A DNA stretch of 45,592 bases from SZUA-76 sp945787585 (GTDB lineage Bacteria > Pseudomonadota > Gammaproteobacteria > SZUA-140): NCBI GenBank assembly GCA_947258425.1, contig CAMYIG010000020.1:1-45592 (forward strand), in the 5' to 3' direction. Of the stretch, positions 16,265-23,843 are shown piece after piece. The position numbers were made by a program, and so were the translations under genes. The notes beneath the pieces are model-generated. The model was not told the DNA's origin and did not search any database. It worked only from the letters and a program-made list of their open reading frames with translations. Position 1 is the stretch's first letter. Each line of letters begins with the position of its first letter.

Positions 16265-17812
16265 ATGCCCATACTAGATTGGTTAAACAAAGGCGAAGCC
16301 GTGCGCACTGCAAAGCAGGTGCCTTATCGTCTGTTACAAGGGGTAAAAAGCCTCTGTTATGGTGACCCCAACAACGAAAACATGCTGATTCAAGGTGACA
16401 ACCTTGAAGCCCTCAAAGCGCTGCTGCCGCTTTATGCGGGCAAGGTGAAATGCATCTACATCGACCCACCCTATAACACCAAATCCGCCTTTGAACATTA
16501 CGACGACAACCTGGAGCATAGCAAGTGGCTTTCGATGATGTATCCGCGTTTGGAGTTATTGCGTGAATTGTTGGCAGAGGATGGCAGCATTTGGGTGTCG
16601 ATTGATGATAATGAAATGCCCTATCTACGAATCGCTATGGATGAAGTGTTTGGACGAAGAAACTTCATTTGCAATGTAATTTGGCAAAAAGTTTTTTCAC
16701 CTAAAAACTCTGCTCGTCACTTCTCGGTAGACCATGACTACGTAGTCGTATATTCAAAAGATGCTGAGCGTTGGAAACCAAATCCTATGCCAAGAACTGA
16801 AAAGCAGAATAAGGCATATAAAAATCCAGACAATGATCCCAGAGGGCTTTGGACTTCGAGTGACCTATCAGCAAGAAACTCCTATAGCGATGGATTGTAT
16901 TCAATTACTTCACCAAATGGAAAAACCTTAGATGGTCCGCCCCCTGGTCGCTACTGGACTATTTCAAAAAGTAAATTTGAACAGTTCAATCAGGAGAATC
17001 GCATTTGGTGGGGAAAAGATGGAAATAATACGCCCCGCTTAAAAAGATTTTTAAGCGATGTTTCACAAGGAATTGTCCCCCAGACATTATGGGGGCATAG
17101 CGATGTTGGGCATACTCAAGAAGCAAAAAAAGAGGCCGTTTCTCTGTTAAAAAGCGACGTTTTTGGTACCCCCAAGCCAGAGAGACTTATGCAGCGCATA
17201 ATGCAAACAGGTTCTAAAGAAGGTGATTTGATTTTAGACTCCTTTATGGGCTCCGGCACAACCGCCGCCGTCGCCCATAAAATGAACCGCCGCTACATCG
17301 GCATTGAGATGGGCGAACATGCAGAGACTCATTGCCAACCTCGCTTGAAAAAAGTGGTGGATGGCGAACAAGGCGGTATTTCCAAAGCCGTCGAATGGCA
17401 AGACGGTGGTGGTTTTCATTACTACCGTTTAGGCCCAACGGTGTTTGATGAATATGGCGCAATTCGGCCTGATATTCGTTTTGCTGAACTGGCCGCGCAT
17501 CTCTGGTATCTGGAGACGCATGTGCCGTTGCCCCCTCACCCCGGCCCTCTCCCCAAAGGGGAGAGGGGGAAAAGCGTATCACCGCTGTTGGGAGTACACA
17601 ATGGCACCGCTTATTACTTGCTCTATAACGGTGTTTTGGGGGATCGCCGCCCGCGAGGCGGTAATGTGCTTACCGGTCCGATATTGGCGGAACTGCCAAA
17701 ACACGACGGCCCCAAAGTGATCTATGGCGAAAGCAGCCGATTGGGGGCGTCGCGACTGAAAAAAGAAGCCATCACCTTTAAACAGATTCCCTACGATGTA
17801 AGAACACGCTAA
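16265..17812 (+). CDS. mod: Type III restriction-modification methyltransferase (Mod)
   Basis: A 515-residue N6-adenine or N4-cytosine methyltransferase of the beta class: the catalytic DPPYNT motif (Asp67) comes first and the AdoMet-binding FMGSGTT motif (Phe327) comes late, with the variable target-recognition region between them. The Mod subunit recognises DNA and is needed for cleavage by Res. The C-terminus FKQIPYDVRTR looks complete. Residues 421-437 (PLPPHPGPLPKGERGKS) are not typical: they are encoded by a GC-rich palindrome that also occurs twice just downstream. The gene lies after the Abi_2 gene and is separated from res only by a DUF559 ORF bounded by the same palindromes. Confidence 0.93.
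   Translation: MPILDWLNKGEAVRTAKQVPYRLLQGVKSLCYGDPNNENMLIQGDNLEALKALLPLYAGKVKCIYIDPPYNTKSAFEHYDDNLEHSKWLSMMYPRLELLRELLAEDGSIWVSIDDNEMPYLRIAMDEVFGRRNFICNVIWQKVFSPKNSARHFSVDHDYVVVYSKDAERWKPNPMPRTEKQNKAYKNPDNDPRGLWTSSDLSARNSYSDGLYSITSPNGKTLDGPPPGRYWTISKSKFEQFNQENRIWWGKDGNNTPRLKRFLSDVSQGIVPQTLWGHSDVGHTQEAKKEAVSLLKSDVFGTPKPERLMQRIMQTGSKEGDLILDSFMGSGTTAAVAHKMNRRYIGIEMGEHAETHCQPRLKKVVDGEQGGISKAVEWQDGGGFHYYRLGPTVFDEYGAIRPDIRFAELAAHLWYLETHVPLPPHPGPLPKGERGKSVSPLLGVHNGTAYYLLYNGVLGDRRPRGGNVLTGPILAELPKHDGPKVIYGESSRLGASRLKKEAITFKQIPYDVRTR
17532..17569 (+). repeat. REP-like palindrome, copy A, inside mod
   Basis: The core CCCTCTCCCC (17545-17554), AAA, GGGGAGAGGG (17558-17567) is a perfect 10-bp inverted repeat, preceded by CCCCTCACCCCGG (17532-17544). 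It is translated in frame within mod as residues 423-435 or so (PPHPGPLPKGERG). It belongs to the widespread class of palindromes translated as HPGPLPxGERG or LTPALSQRERG in proteobacterial genomes. Copies B and C lie at 17813 and 18176. Confidence 0.85.
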
Positions 17813-17848
17813 CCCCCTCTCCCTCCGGGAGAGGGCTGGGGTGAGGGC
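17813..17848 (-). repeat. REP-like palindrome, copy B (left end of the DUF559 unit)
   Basis: CCCTCTCCC (17815-17823), TCC, GGGAGAGGG (17827-17835), followed by CTGGGGTGAGGGC. It is the same element as copy A in the opposite orientation, starting at the first base after the mod stop codon. With copy C it forms an inverted pair around the DUF559 gene. Confidence 0.85.
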
Positions 17849-17868
17849 AGTAGAACTAAGGAGACGGC

Positions 17869-18234
17869 ATGGATGCCAAAACAAAAGCGAGGCAGTTAAG
17901 AAAAAACCAGACAGAGGCAGAAAAACGCTTATGGCAAAGATTACGAAATCGACAGTTAGCAGGGTATAAGTTCAGGCGGCAATATCCCATTGGTCATTAC
18001 ATTGTCGATTTTGTCTGCCTTGAAACAAAGTTGATTGTGGAGCTGGATGGTGGGCAGCACATGGCGCAACGCGCGTATGATGAGCAACGGAGTGCTTATT
18101 TGAATCAACAAGGATTTATAGTGCTGCGATGCTGGAATAATGAGGTAATTGGGAACACGGTGGGTGTATTGGATTCCCTCACCCTGGCCCTCCCCCAGAG
18201 GGAGAGGGGACTAAATGGCAATAATATGGAGTGA
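17869..18234 (+). CDS. DUF559 (Vsr-like) endonuclease-domain protein
   Basis: 121 residues of the DUF559 family, related to very-short-patch repair (Vsr) and PD-(D/E)XK nucleases. The N-terminal ARQLRKNQTEAEKRLWQRLR and GYKFRRQYPIGHYIVDFVC blocks are typical, and the acidic site residues Asp47 and Glu58/Asp60 (VELDGGQH) are present. It likely nicks or cleaves DNA, but no member has a firmly known role that I can cite here. AAGGAG lies five bases before the ATG. The last 20 residues, from LTLALPQRERG, are encoded by palindrome copy C and by sequence running into the res start, so the original C-terminus was probably altered. It is not a normal type III component. Confidence 0.85.
   Translation: MDAKTKARQLRKNQTEAEKRLWQRLRNRQLAGYKFRRQYPIGHYIVDFVCLETKLIVELDGGQHMAQRAYDEQRSAYLNQQGFIVLRCWNNEVIGNTVGVLDSLTLALPQRERGLNGNNME
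18176..18209 (+). repeat. REP-like palindrome, copy C (right end of the DUF559 unit)
   Basis: CCCTCACCCTGG followed by CCCTCCCCC (18188-18196), AGA, GGGAGAGGG (18200-18208); one mismatch in the stem. It has the same orientation as copy A and the opposite one to copy B. It is translated as SLTLALPQRERG at the C-terminus of the DUF559 protein. Confidence 0.85.
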
Positions 18235-18239
18235 TACTG

Positions 18240-20897
18240 GTGGGTTTTAAGCTTAAATATTATCAACAACAAACCATCGAGGCGCTGGAACAGTTTCTGG
18301 CCGACGCCCGTTTAATGCCGGTGGAACAGGCCTTTGAACAAAGCCTCAGCCAGCAGGGGAAAACGCCGTTCCCTTATCGCCATTACAAATTTGGGCAGGT
18401 GCCTTATGTCTGTTTGCGTCTGCCCACCGGCGGCGGTAAAACCGTGCTGGCATCGCACGCCATCAAGGTCGCCACACGGGCCTATCTGGAACAGGACTAT
18501 CCCGTCGTGTTATGGCTAGTGCCGACGACGACTATTAAGCAGCAGACCCTTGAGGCACTAAAACAACCGGGCCACCCCTATCGGGCGGAACTGGATCGCG
18601 CCTTTGATCAACGGGTAAGAATTTTAGACGATAGCGAAGTGACCCAGATTCGCCCGCATGACCTTGGCGCACAAACGATTGTCGTGGTCACAACGCTGGC
18701 TAATCTGCGTGTCGAAAATACTAGCGACCGAAAAGTGTATGCCTACCATGAAGATTTCGAACCACACTTTGCCGGGGTTAACCCTAAAGATAAGCGTTTA
18801 GAGCGAGTCACCGAAGAGGACTTAAAAGAAAACGGTTTGGGTAAAGGCGACTTAGGAAAAATTAAATTTTCTTTTGCCAATTTGTTAGCCCTGCATAATC
18901 CTATGGTGATTATGGATGAGGCCCACAATGCCCGCACACCTTTAACCTTTGAAACCATTAAGCGGGTTCACCCAAAGTGTGTGATCGAGCTTACTGCGAC
19001 GCCTGATCAATCGGCCACCTCTGCTTCCAATGTTTTGTATCACGTTTCTGCCTCTGAATTGAAAGCGGAAGAGATGATCAAACTACCCATCATGCTGACC
19101 GAGCATAACGACTGGCAAGCCGCCGTGAGTGATGCCACGTTGACCCGAAATAAACTGGCCATAGAAGCACAAAAGGAAGATGCCTATATACGCCCTATCG
19201 TGTTGTTACAGGCCGATAAAAAAAACGGTGAAGTGCCGTGGCAACGCTTAAAAACTTACTTGCTTGATGAGCTGAATATCGAAGAGGAAAAAATAGCCAT
19301 CGTGACCGGCACCCAGCGTGAACTGGATGGCATCAACCTGTTCGCCCCAGACTGCAAGATTGAATACATCATTACTGTCGAGGCCTTAAAAGAAGGCTGG
19401 GACTGCTCTTTTGCCTATGTGTTTTGTTCTGTGCGTGATATCCGCTCCAGCAAAGATGCCGAGCAGTTATTGGGGCGCGTATTGCGCATGCCCTATGCGC
19501 GTCGCCGTGAAACAGAAGCATTGAACCGCGCCTATGCGCATTTGGCCTCACCTCGCTTTTCGGAAGTGGCTAAAACATTGACCGACAAACTGGTCAACAT
19601 GGGCTTTGAAGCGATGGAGGTACCTGCTCACATTCAACACGGTGTGCCGGGTGATATGTTCGGCCCAGGCGAACACCATATTCCACCACCGGAACCACCG
19701 CTGGTGATTGATCTTCCAGCTAAACCAGAATTTAGTCTGGAGCATGATGCCCTGCTGGGTAATGTCACCATCCTTGAAGTTGAAGAAGGTTTTCGTGTTG
19801 AGGTCTTAGGTAAGCTTGAAGATGAGCTGCATAAAGTCATTACAAAGCAATTCAAAGGCAAGCAAAAGCAGGAGATTCAAGGGCAGATTGAACAACACAA
19901 TGCCCGTGTAGAGGTTGCGCTATCTCCGTCAGAAAAAGGCATTCTCTTTGCGCCACTACCTCAACTTTGTTTTTTCCGGCAAGGCGAGCTGGAGTTGGTG
20001 GAACCGGAAAGCTTTCTGTTTTTAAACGGTGACTGGTCGCCACTGGATTTTCCTGTTGAGCTCTCCGGCTTCTCGCTAAAGCAGAGTGACACAACGTTTG
20101 AAGTCGATATCGAAGGCAGAAAAGTTAGTTATCACATTGCCAAAGAGAAAGAGGTGTATAACCTCAATCTGGTGGAAATGGATGTCACCGAAAATGATTT
20201 GGTTCGCTGGCTCGATAGGCAGTTGCGTAGCCCTTACTTAAATCAATCCATCATGCATCAGTTTTTGATTAAAACAGTTTCACATTTGACCGGTGACAAG
20301 GGTTATACATTGACTGCGCTGGTCAGAAGTAAATTTTTACTGGTTCGAGCATTACGTCAACGCATCGCCTTGTTGCAAACAAAAGCGGCTGAGCAGGGTT
20401 TTCAACAATCCATCTTTGCCGATGATGCACCCCTTGAAACAAGCCTTGATTATGGTTTTGAGTTTAAATCCAGTTTCTACCCGGCCCGCGCACCGTTCTA
20501 TAGTGGGCGTTATAAATTCCGTAAGCACTACTTCCCTATCATTGAAGATATAAAAGTTGATGGTGAAGAGTTTCTATGTGCTCAGGCGATTGATTCCAAC
20601 ACGAAGATAAAACATTGGGTGCGTAATTTGGTGAATAGGCAACACGCTTCTTTCAGTTTGCCGTTAGGTAAGGGCTGGTTTTACCCTGACTTCGTAGCGG
20701 AGCTGGAAGACGGACGTTTATTCGTAATCGAATACAAAGGTGCCGTTTACGTTACCAACGATGATTCAAAAGAAAAAAATGCCGTGGGCCAGCGCTGGGC
20801 GAAAGAAAGCGGAGGTCGCTGCCTGTTTCTTATGGCGGTAGAGTCTGATGATAATGGACGGAATGTCTATCAGCAGATAGAGGCAGTCATTGGTTAA
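18240..20897 (+). CDS. res: Type III restriction enzyme Res subunit (helicase-nuclease)
   Basis: About 885 residues of the type III Res / DEAD-box family. With Mod it forms the ATP-dependent complex that cuts unmodified DNA near pairs of recognition sites. Seen: Walker A PTGGGKT (Pro62-Lys67), DEAH box (Asp226-His229, VIMDEAHNART), helicase motif VI region (EQLLGRVLRMPYARR), and a C-terminal PD-(D/E)XK nuclease (Asp817 in YPDF, then Glu831-Tyr-Lys833). I prefer GTG 18240, which has GGAG eight bases upstream; GTG 18231, overlapping the DUF559 stop, is possible. The gene looks intact and should be active if Mod is. Confidence 0.93.
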   Translation: MGFKLKYYQQQTIEALEQFLADARLMPVEQAFEQSLSQQGKTPFPYRHYKFGQVPYVCLRLPTGGGKTVLASHAIKVATRAYLEQDYPVVLWLVPTTTIKQQTLEALKQPGHPYRAELDRAFDQRVRILDDSEVTQIRPHDLGAQTIVVVTTLANLRVENTSDRKVYAYHEDFEPHFAGVNPKDKRLERVTEEDLKENGLGKGDLGKIKFSFANLLALHNPMVIMDEAHNARTPLTFETIKRVHPKCVIELTATPDQSATSASNVLYHVSASELKAEEMIKLPIMLTEHNDWQAAVSDATLTRNKLAIEAQKEDAYIRPIVLLQADKKNGEVPWQRLKTYLLDELNIEEEKIAIVTGTQRELDGINLFAPDCKIEYIITVEALKEGWDCSFAYVFCSVRDIRSSKDAEQLLGRVLRMPYARRRETEALNRAYAHLASPRFSEVAKTLTDKLVNMGFEAMEVPAHIQHGVPGDMFGPGEHHIPPPEPPLVIDLPAKPEFSLEHDALLGNVTILEVEEGFRVEVLGKLEDELHKVITKQFKGKQKQEIQGQIEQHNARVEVALSPSEKGILFAPLPQLCFFRQGELELVEPESFLFLNGDWSPLDFPVELSGFSLKQSDTTFEVDIEGRKVSYHIAKEKEVYNLNLVEMDVTENDLVRWLDRQLRSPYLNQSIMHQFLIKTVSHLTGDKGYTLTALVRSKFLLVRALRQRIALLQTKAAEQGFQQSIFADDAPLETSLDYGFEFKSSFYPARAPFYSGRYKFRKHYFPIIEDIKVDGEEFLCAQAIDSNTKIKHWVRNLVNRQHASFSLPLGKGWFYPDFVAELEDGRLFVIEYKGAVYVTNDDSKEKNAVGQRWAKESGGRCLFLMAVESDDNGRNVYQQIEAVIG

Positions 20898-20914
20898 TTT
20901 GAGAAACCAGATAA

Positions 20915-21046
20915 AACACATAAGGCGCACAGCGGTGTCTGTCTACCCACTGGGCCTGGTCAAGACGAGCCCCTTAATAGAACACATAAGGCGCACAGCG
21001 GTGTCTGTCTACCCACTGGGCCTGGTCAAGACGAGCCCCTTAATAG
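20915..21046 (-). repeat. 66-bp perfect tandem repeat derived from a pentapeptide-repeat gene end
   Basis: Copies 20915-20980 and 20981-21046 are identical over 66 bases (22 codons). On the minus strand each reads ARLDQAQWVDRHRCAPYVFY followed by a TAA stop. This is the typical C-terminal tail of a pentapeptide-repeat protein. A 47-base core (20929-20975) matches the 3' end of the intact pentapeptide gene at 23103-23149 with three mismatches. No upstream reading frame remains, so these are duplicated gene-end fragments, not genes. Confidence 0.85.
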
Positions 21047-21050
21047 ACCT

Positions 21051-22604
21051 TTAATCCCCCGTCCATTCGATTTTATAAAGGTCGCGTCTGCGATCTAAAT
21101 AATTACGTACTGACCCTTCATTTTGCAGTGCCTGTAATTTATCGAGGTCGACATCAACAATCAATGTCATTTCGGTGTTCGGTGTTGTTTCTGCCATGAT
21201 GGCATCATGTGGAAAGGCAAAATCAGAGGGTGAAAATACTGCTGTCTGGCCGTACTGAATATCGACGTTATCCACTTTGGGTAGATTACCGATGCTACCG
21301 GCGATCGCGACATAACACTCATTTTCAATGGCTCTTGCCTGGGCGCAGCGCCGTACACGGAGATAACCGTTTTTGGTGTCGGTCCAGAAGGGAACAAACA
21401 GGATCTGCATCTCTTTATCTGAAAGCAGTCGCGCTAGCTCGGGAAATTCAACGTCATAACAGATTAGTATGCCGATACGACCAAAGTCGGTATCAAAAAG
21501 TTTTAGTTTATTGCCACCCTCCATGATCCAGTCTTTCTTTTCATGTGGGGTGGGATGAAGTTTATATTGTTCATCAATGGTGCCGTCACGACGACACAGA
21601 TAGGAGACATTGTAGAGCAGGTTATCTACCAATATCGGCAAGGAACCTGCGATCACATTGATATTATAGCTTACTGCCAGCGTAGAAATTTCATCACGGA
21701 TCTGTTCAGTATACTCGGCCAGGTGACGAATCGCATCGATTGAGGTGTCGTGACGTTTTAGACCCATTAGCGGCGCATTAAAAAATTCGGGAAAGAGTGC
21801 CACATCACATCGATAATCGGAGAGGGCATCGATAAAATATTCGACTTGCTGCAATAACTCTTCAACACTTTTCATCTCGCGCATTTGCCACTGCACACAA
21901 CCGATACGTGCTACGGTCTTTTTTGCGCCAAACAGTTTTGGGTCTTTGGCTTCGTAATAGATGTTGAACCATTCAAGTAACGTAGCGAAGCCGAGTGACT
22001 CTTTATCTTCCGGCAGGTAGGCGCGTAGCACGCGCTTTACTTCAAAGTCATTCGACAGTTGAAAGCTTAAAATGGGATCATAGAGTTCTTTGCGTTTAAC
22101 CGCCTCAATGTACTGCTGTGGCGATAGTTTGTCGGCATGCAGGGTATAATTGGGGATCCGCCCGCCCGCGACGATCACGCGCAGGTTGAGATTTTTACAT
22201 AGCTCTTTGCGTGCCTCGTACAGGCGTCTGCCAAGTCGCATGTCGCGGTGATCAGGGTCGACAAAGATATCGACCCCATACAGCACGTCACCGTTGGGGT
22301 CATGGGTGGTCAGGTAGGCGTTGCCAGTGACCTCATTGTAGGTGTGTTCATTACCAAATCTGGCGTAATCAACAATCACCGCAAAGGCCGCTGCGACGGG
22401 TATGCCATTATCTTCAATACAGATCTGTCCTTCCGGGAATATCTTGAGCATCGCCAGGTATTTGTTTTGTGGCCAGCTTCCGCCCATCGTTGGGTAGATG
22501 TGATCCATGATCACTTTGATATGGCAAAAATCCTCCGCACGCAGATTACGCAGACGCAGCTTATGCTCTGCTGAGGTGTTGATGTATTCGTCTGGTGAGG
22601 TCAT
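21051..22604 (-). CDS. GNAT acetyltransferase–nitrilase fusion protein
   Basis: 517 residues joining two enzymes. The N-terminal half (about 15-210) is a GNAT N-acetyltransferase with the acetyl-CoA-binding segment DPDHRDMRLGRRLYEARKE. The C-terminal half (about 225-510) is a carbon-nitrogen hydrolase (nitrilase superfamily) with the full triad Glu273 (FPEFF), Lys348 (QYKLHP) and Cys382 (LICYDVEFPE). This architecture is a known bacterial family, but the substrate is not established. The hydrolase may free an amine or amide that the acetyltransferase handles. It stands alone, with pentapeptide-gene fragments just past its 3' end and a MITE-like element upstream. Confidence 0.92.
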   Translation of the reverse strand: MTSPDEYINTSAEHKLRLRNLRAEDFCHIKVIMDHIYPTMGGSWPQNKYLAMLKIFPEGQICIEDNGIPVAAAFAVIVDYARFGNEHTYNEVTGNAYLTTHDPNGDVLYGVDIFVDPDHRDMRLGRRLYEARKELCKNLNLRVIVAGGRIPNYTLHADKLSPQQYIEAVKRKELYDPILSFQLSNDFEVKRVLRAYLPEDKESLGFATLLEWFNIYYEAKDPKLFGAKKTVARIGCVQWQMREMKSVEELLQQVEYFIDALSDYRCDVALFPEFFNAPLMGLKRHDTSIDAIRHLAEYTEQIRDEISTLAVSYNINVIAGSLPILVDNLLYNVSYLCRRDGTIDEQYKLHPTPHEKKDWIMEGGNKLKLFDTDFGRIGILICYDVEFPELARLLSDKEMQILFVPFWTDTKNGYLRVRRCAQARAIENECYVAIAGSIGNLPKVDNVDIQYGQTAVFSPSDFAFPHDAIMAETTPNTEMTLIVDVDLDKLQALQNEGSVRNYLDRRRDLYKIEWTGD

Positions 22605-22893
22605 TTATTCACTTTCCATATAGACAGTATTGGTAGCAGTAGTAGATAGCATTCATTCCATAATGGCTGTTAACTGCCCTTCAAATATATCGATAATGGT
22701 GAGGCTGTCAATTACTAATAGACAAGCCAGGGAAAATCGTAGGATTAAGGGGGGCATGGCCCATTAAACGCGAACGGCAGGTGGGTTTCGGCATCTGCCT
22801 GCCACAATATAATTCTAATCGACAGCTATCAGTATGAAGCTGCTATTTTTTAGCTTGTAGGCAAGTGACATCTTTGGGAAAGCAAGTATTCTA
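22605..22893. other. Intergenic region upstream of the GNAT–nitrilase gene
   Basis: No ORF with a credible start is visible. A weak GGCAGG/CCTGCC hairpin (22776-22803) lacks a T-run. The leftward promoter of the fusion gene must lie here. The MITE-like element begins directly afterwards. Confidence 0.4.
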
Positions 22894-23055
22894 AGGGACC
22901 TCTGATTTGTTCTGAGCGAAGTAGATTGTGATCTAAAACTTTCAGATTAAAGGCGAGAATCGCACGTAATAGCGGGCTATTGCGAAGGTTTTTAACGCAG
23001 AAGCTGAATGTTTTAGGCGCAAGATACGATCTCATGAACAAATCAGAGGTTCCCT
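22894..23055. mobile_element. 162-bp MITE-like element with terminal inverted repeats
   Basis: The left end AGGGACCTCTGATTTGTTC (22894-22912) and the right end GAACAAATCAGAGGTTCCCT (23036-23055) are inverted repeats of 19-20 bases differing by one inserted base. The interior has no transposase domain, only a short leftward frame that runs through it without a recognisable product. I see no convincing target duplication. It looks like a non-autonomous element driven by an insertion sequence elsewhere in the genome, inserted between the nitrilase and pentapeptide-repeat genes. Confidence 0.7.
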
Positions 23056-23072
23056 AACTGATGCTTCTAGAT

Positions 23073-23837
23073 TTAATCACATTGGCCAGTTGAACCTGCG
23101 CGACAGCGTTGTCTATCTACCCACTGGGCGTGGTCAAGACGAGCCCCTTTCAGGTTCGTTTCAATCAGCAATGCGTTGACAAGCGTCGCCATGGTTAAAT
23201 CAGTATTGCTGAGATCTGCAAACTGAAGATTGGCATTTTTTAGATTGGCCTTATGCAAATTACTGTCTTTCATTACAGCATCTTCCAGAACAGCCTGCTC
23301 AAGATTGGCGCCTGAAAGATTGGCGGCAGACAGGTTGGCCCCGGTGAGTGTTGCCTGAACCAGTTGTGCATCTTGTAAGTCTGCGCCGCTTAAGTCGGCG
23401 GAGATGAGGCTGCTTTGGTAAAAGCTCGTCTCCTGCATCCTGGCATTTTTGAATTGGGCCTTATTCAGCAAGGCGCGATCCAGTTTGGCACCATTAAGAT
23501 AACTGTCATTCAGTGTTGCATTGGTCATGTTGGTACTTACGAAGCGCGCCTTGTCGAGGCGGGCGTTATCTAATCTGGCATTACTGAGATTAGCGAAATT
23601 AAAATCGGCGCCGCTTAGTTTAGTGTCTCTGAGATCAGCACCGCTAAGATTAGTGCGTGTCAGGATGGCACCACGCAGATCGAGCCCGCGTAAGTCGATT
23701 CCCTGTTTGTCACAATCCATCCAGACCATCCCCTTGCCTGGCGGATCGTTGCAGGCTGCCAATGCCAGGGTGCTGTTGGTTAACAGGAGCAACAGGGTGG
23801 CTACTAATCGCGGTATCTTTTTCATTATCTTGGGCAT
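23073..23837 (-). CDS. Exported pentapeptide-repeat protein
   Basis: About 254 residues with a signal peptide (MKKIPRLVATLLLLLTNSTLALAA) and about 35 tandem five-residue repeats of the A(D/N)LXX type, predicted to form a right-handed quadrilateral beta-helix. The mature N-terminus has a Cys-containing cap (CNDPPGKGMVWMDCDKQGIDL), and the C-terminus has the common ARLDHAQWVDRQRC tail plus a final Cys. Export means it is not a gyrase-protecting Qnr/MfpA type; the role is unknown. The start is ATG 23837 or ATG 23825, both with weak ribosome-binding sites. The same tail sequence recurs twice near 20915. Confidence 0.9.
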   Translation of the reverse strand: MPKIMKKIPRLVATLLLLLTNSTLALAACNDPPGKGMVWMDCDKQGIDLRGLDLRGAILTRTNLSGADLRDTKLSGADFNFANLSNARLDNARLDKARFVSTNMTNATLNDSYLNGAKLDRALLNKAQFKNARMQETSFYQSSLISADLSGADLQDAQLVQATLTGANLSAANLSGANLEQAVLEDAVMKDSNLHKANLKNANLQFADLSNTDLTMATLVNALLIETNLKGARLDHAQWVDRQRCRAGSTGQCD

Positions 23838-23843
23838 GTGCAA

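Larger units (their letters stand above)
17813..18209 (+). mobile_element. Putative palindrome-bounded insertion carrying a DUF559 nuclease
   Basis: A 397-bp unit whose two ends are inverted copies (B and C) of a REP-like palindrome and whose interior is almost entirely one DUF559 ORF with its own ribosome-binding site. CTAA occurs directly before the left edge (17809-17812) and one base beyond the right edge (18211-18214), which may be a short target duplication. Without the unit, the mod stop would be followed 30 bases later by the res start at 18240, a normal operon junction. No transposase is encoded, so the mobility mechanism is inference. Confidence 0.5.

Noticed and set aside
16265..20897. 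A type I or BREX-like system
   Set aside because: There is no specificity subunit or phosphatase/protease genes; the beta-class Mod plus Res helicase-nuclease is the type III pattern.
20915..21046. The tandem 66-bp repeat as a CRISPR or VNTR-type array
   Set aside because: There are only two adjoining copies without spacers, and their content is explained as pentapeptide-gene ends.
22850..23041. A 63-codon leftward frame as a gene
   Set aside because: It spans most of the MITE-like element, has no recognisable domain and no good ribosome-binding site.
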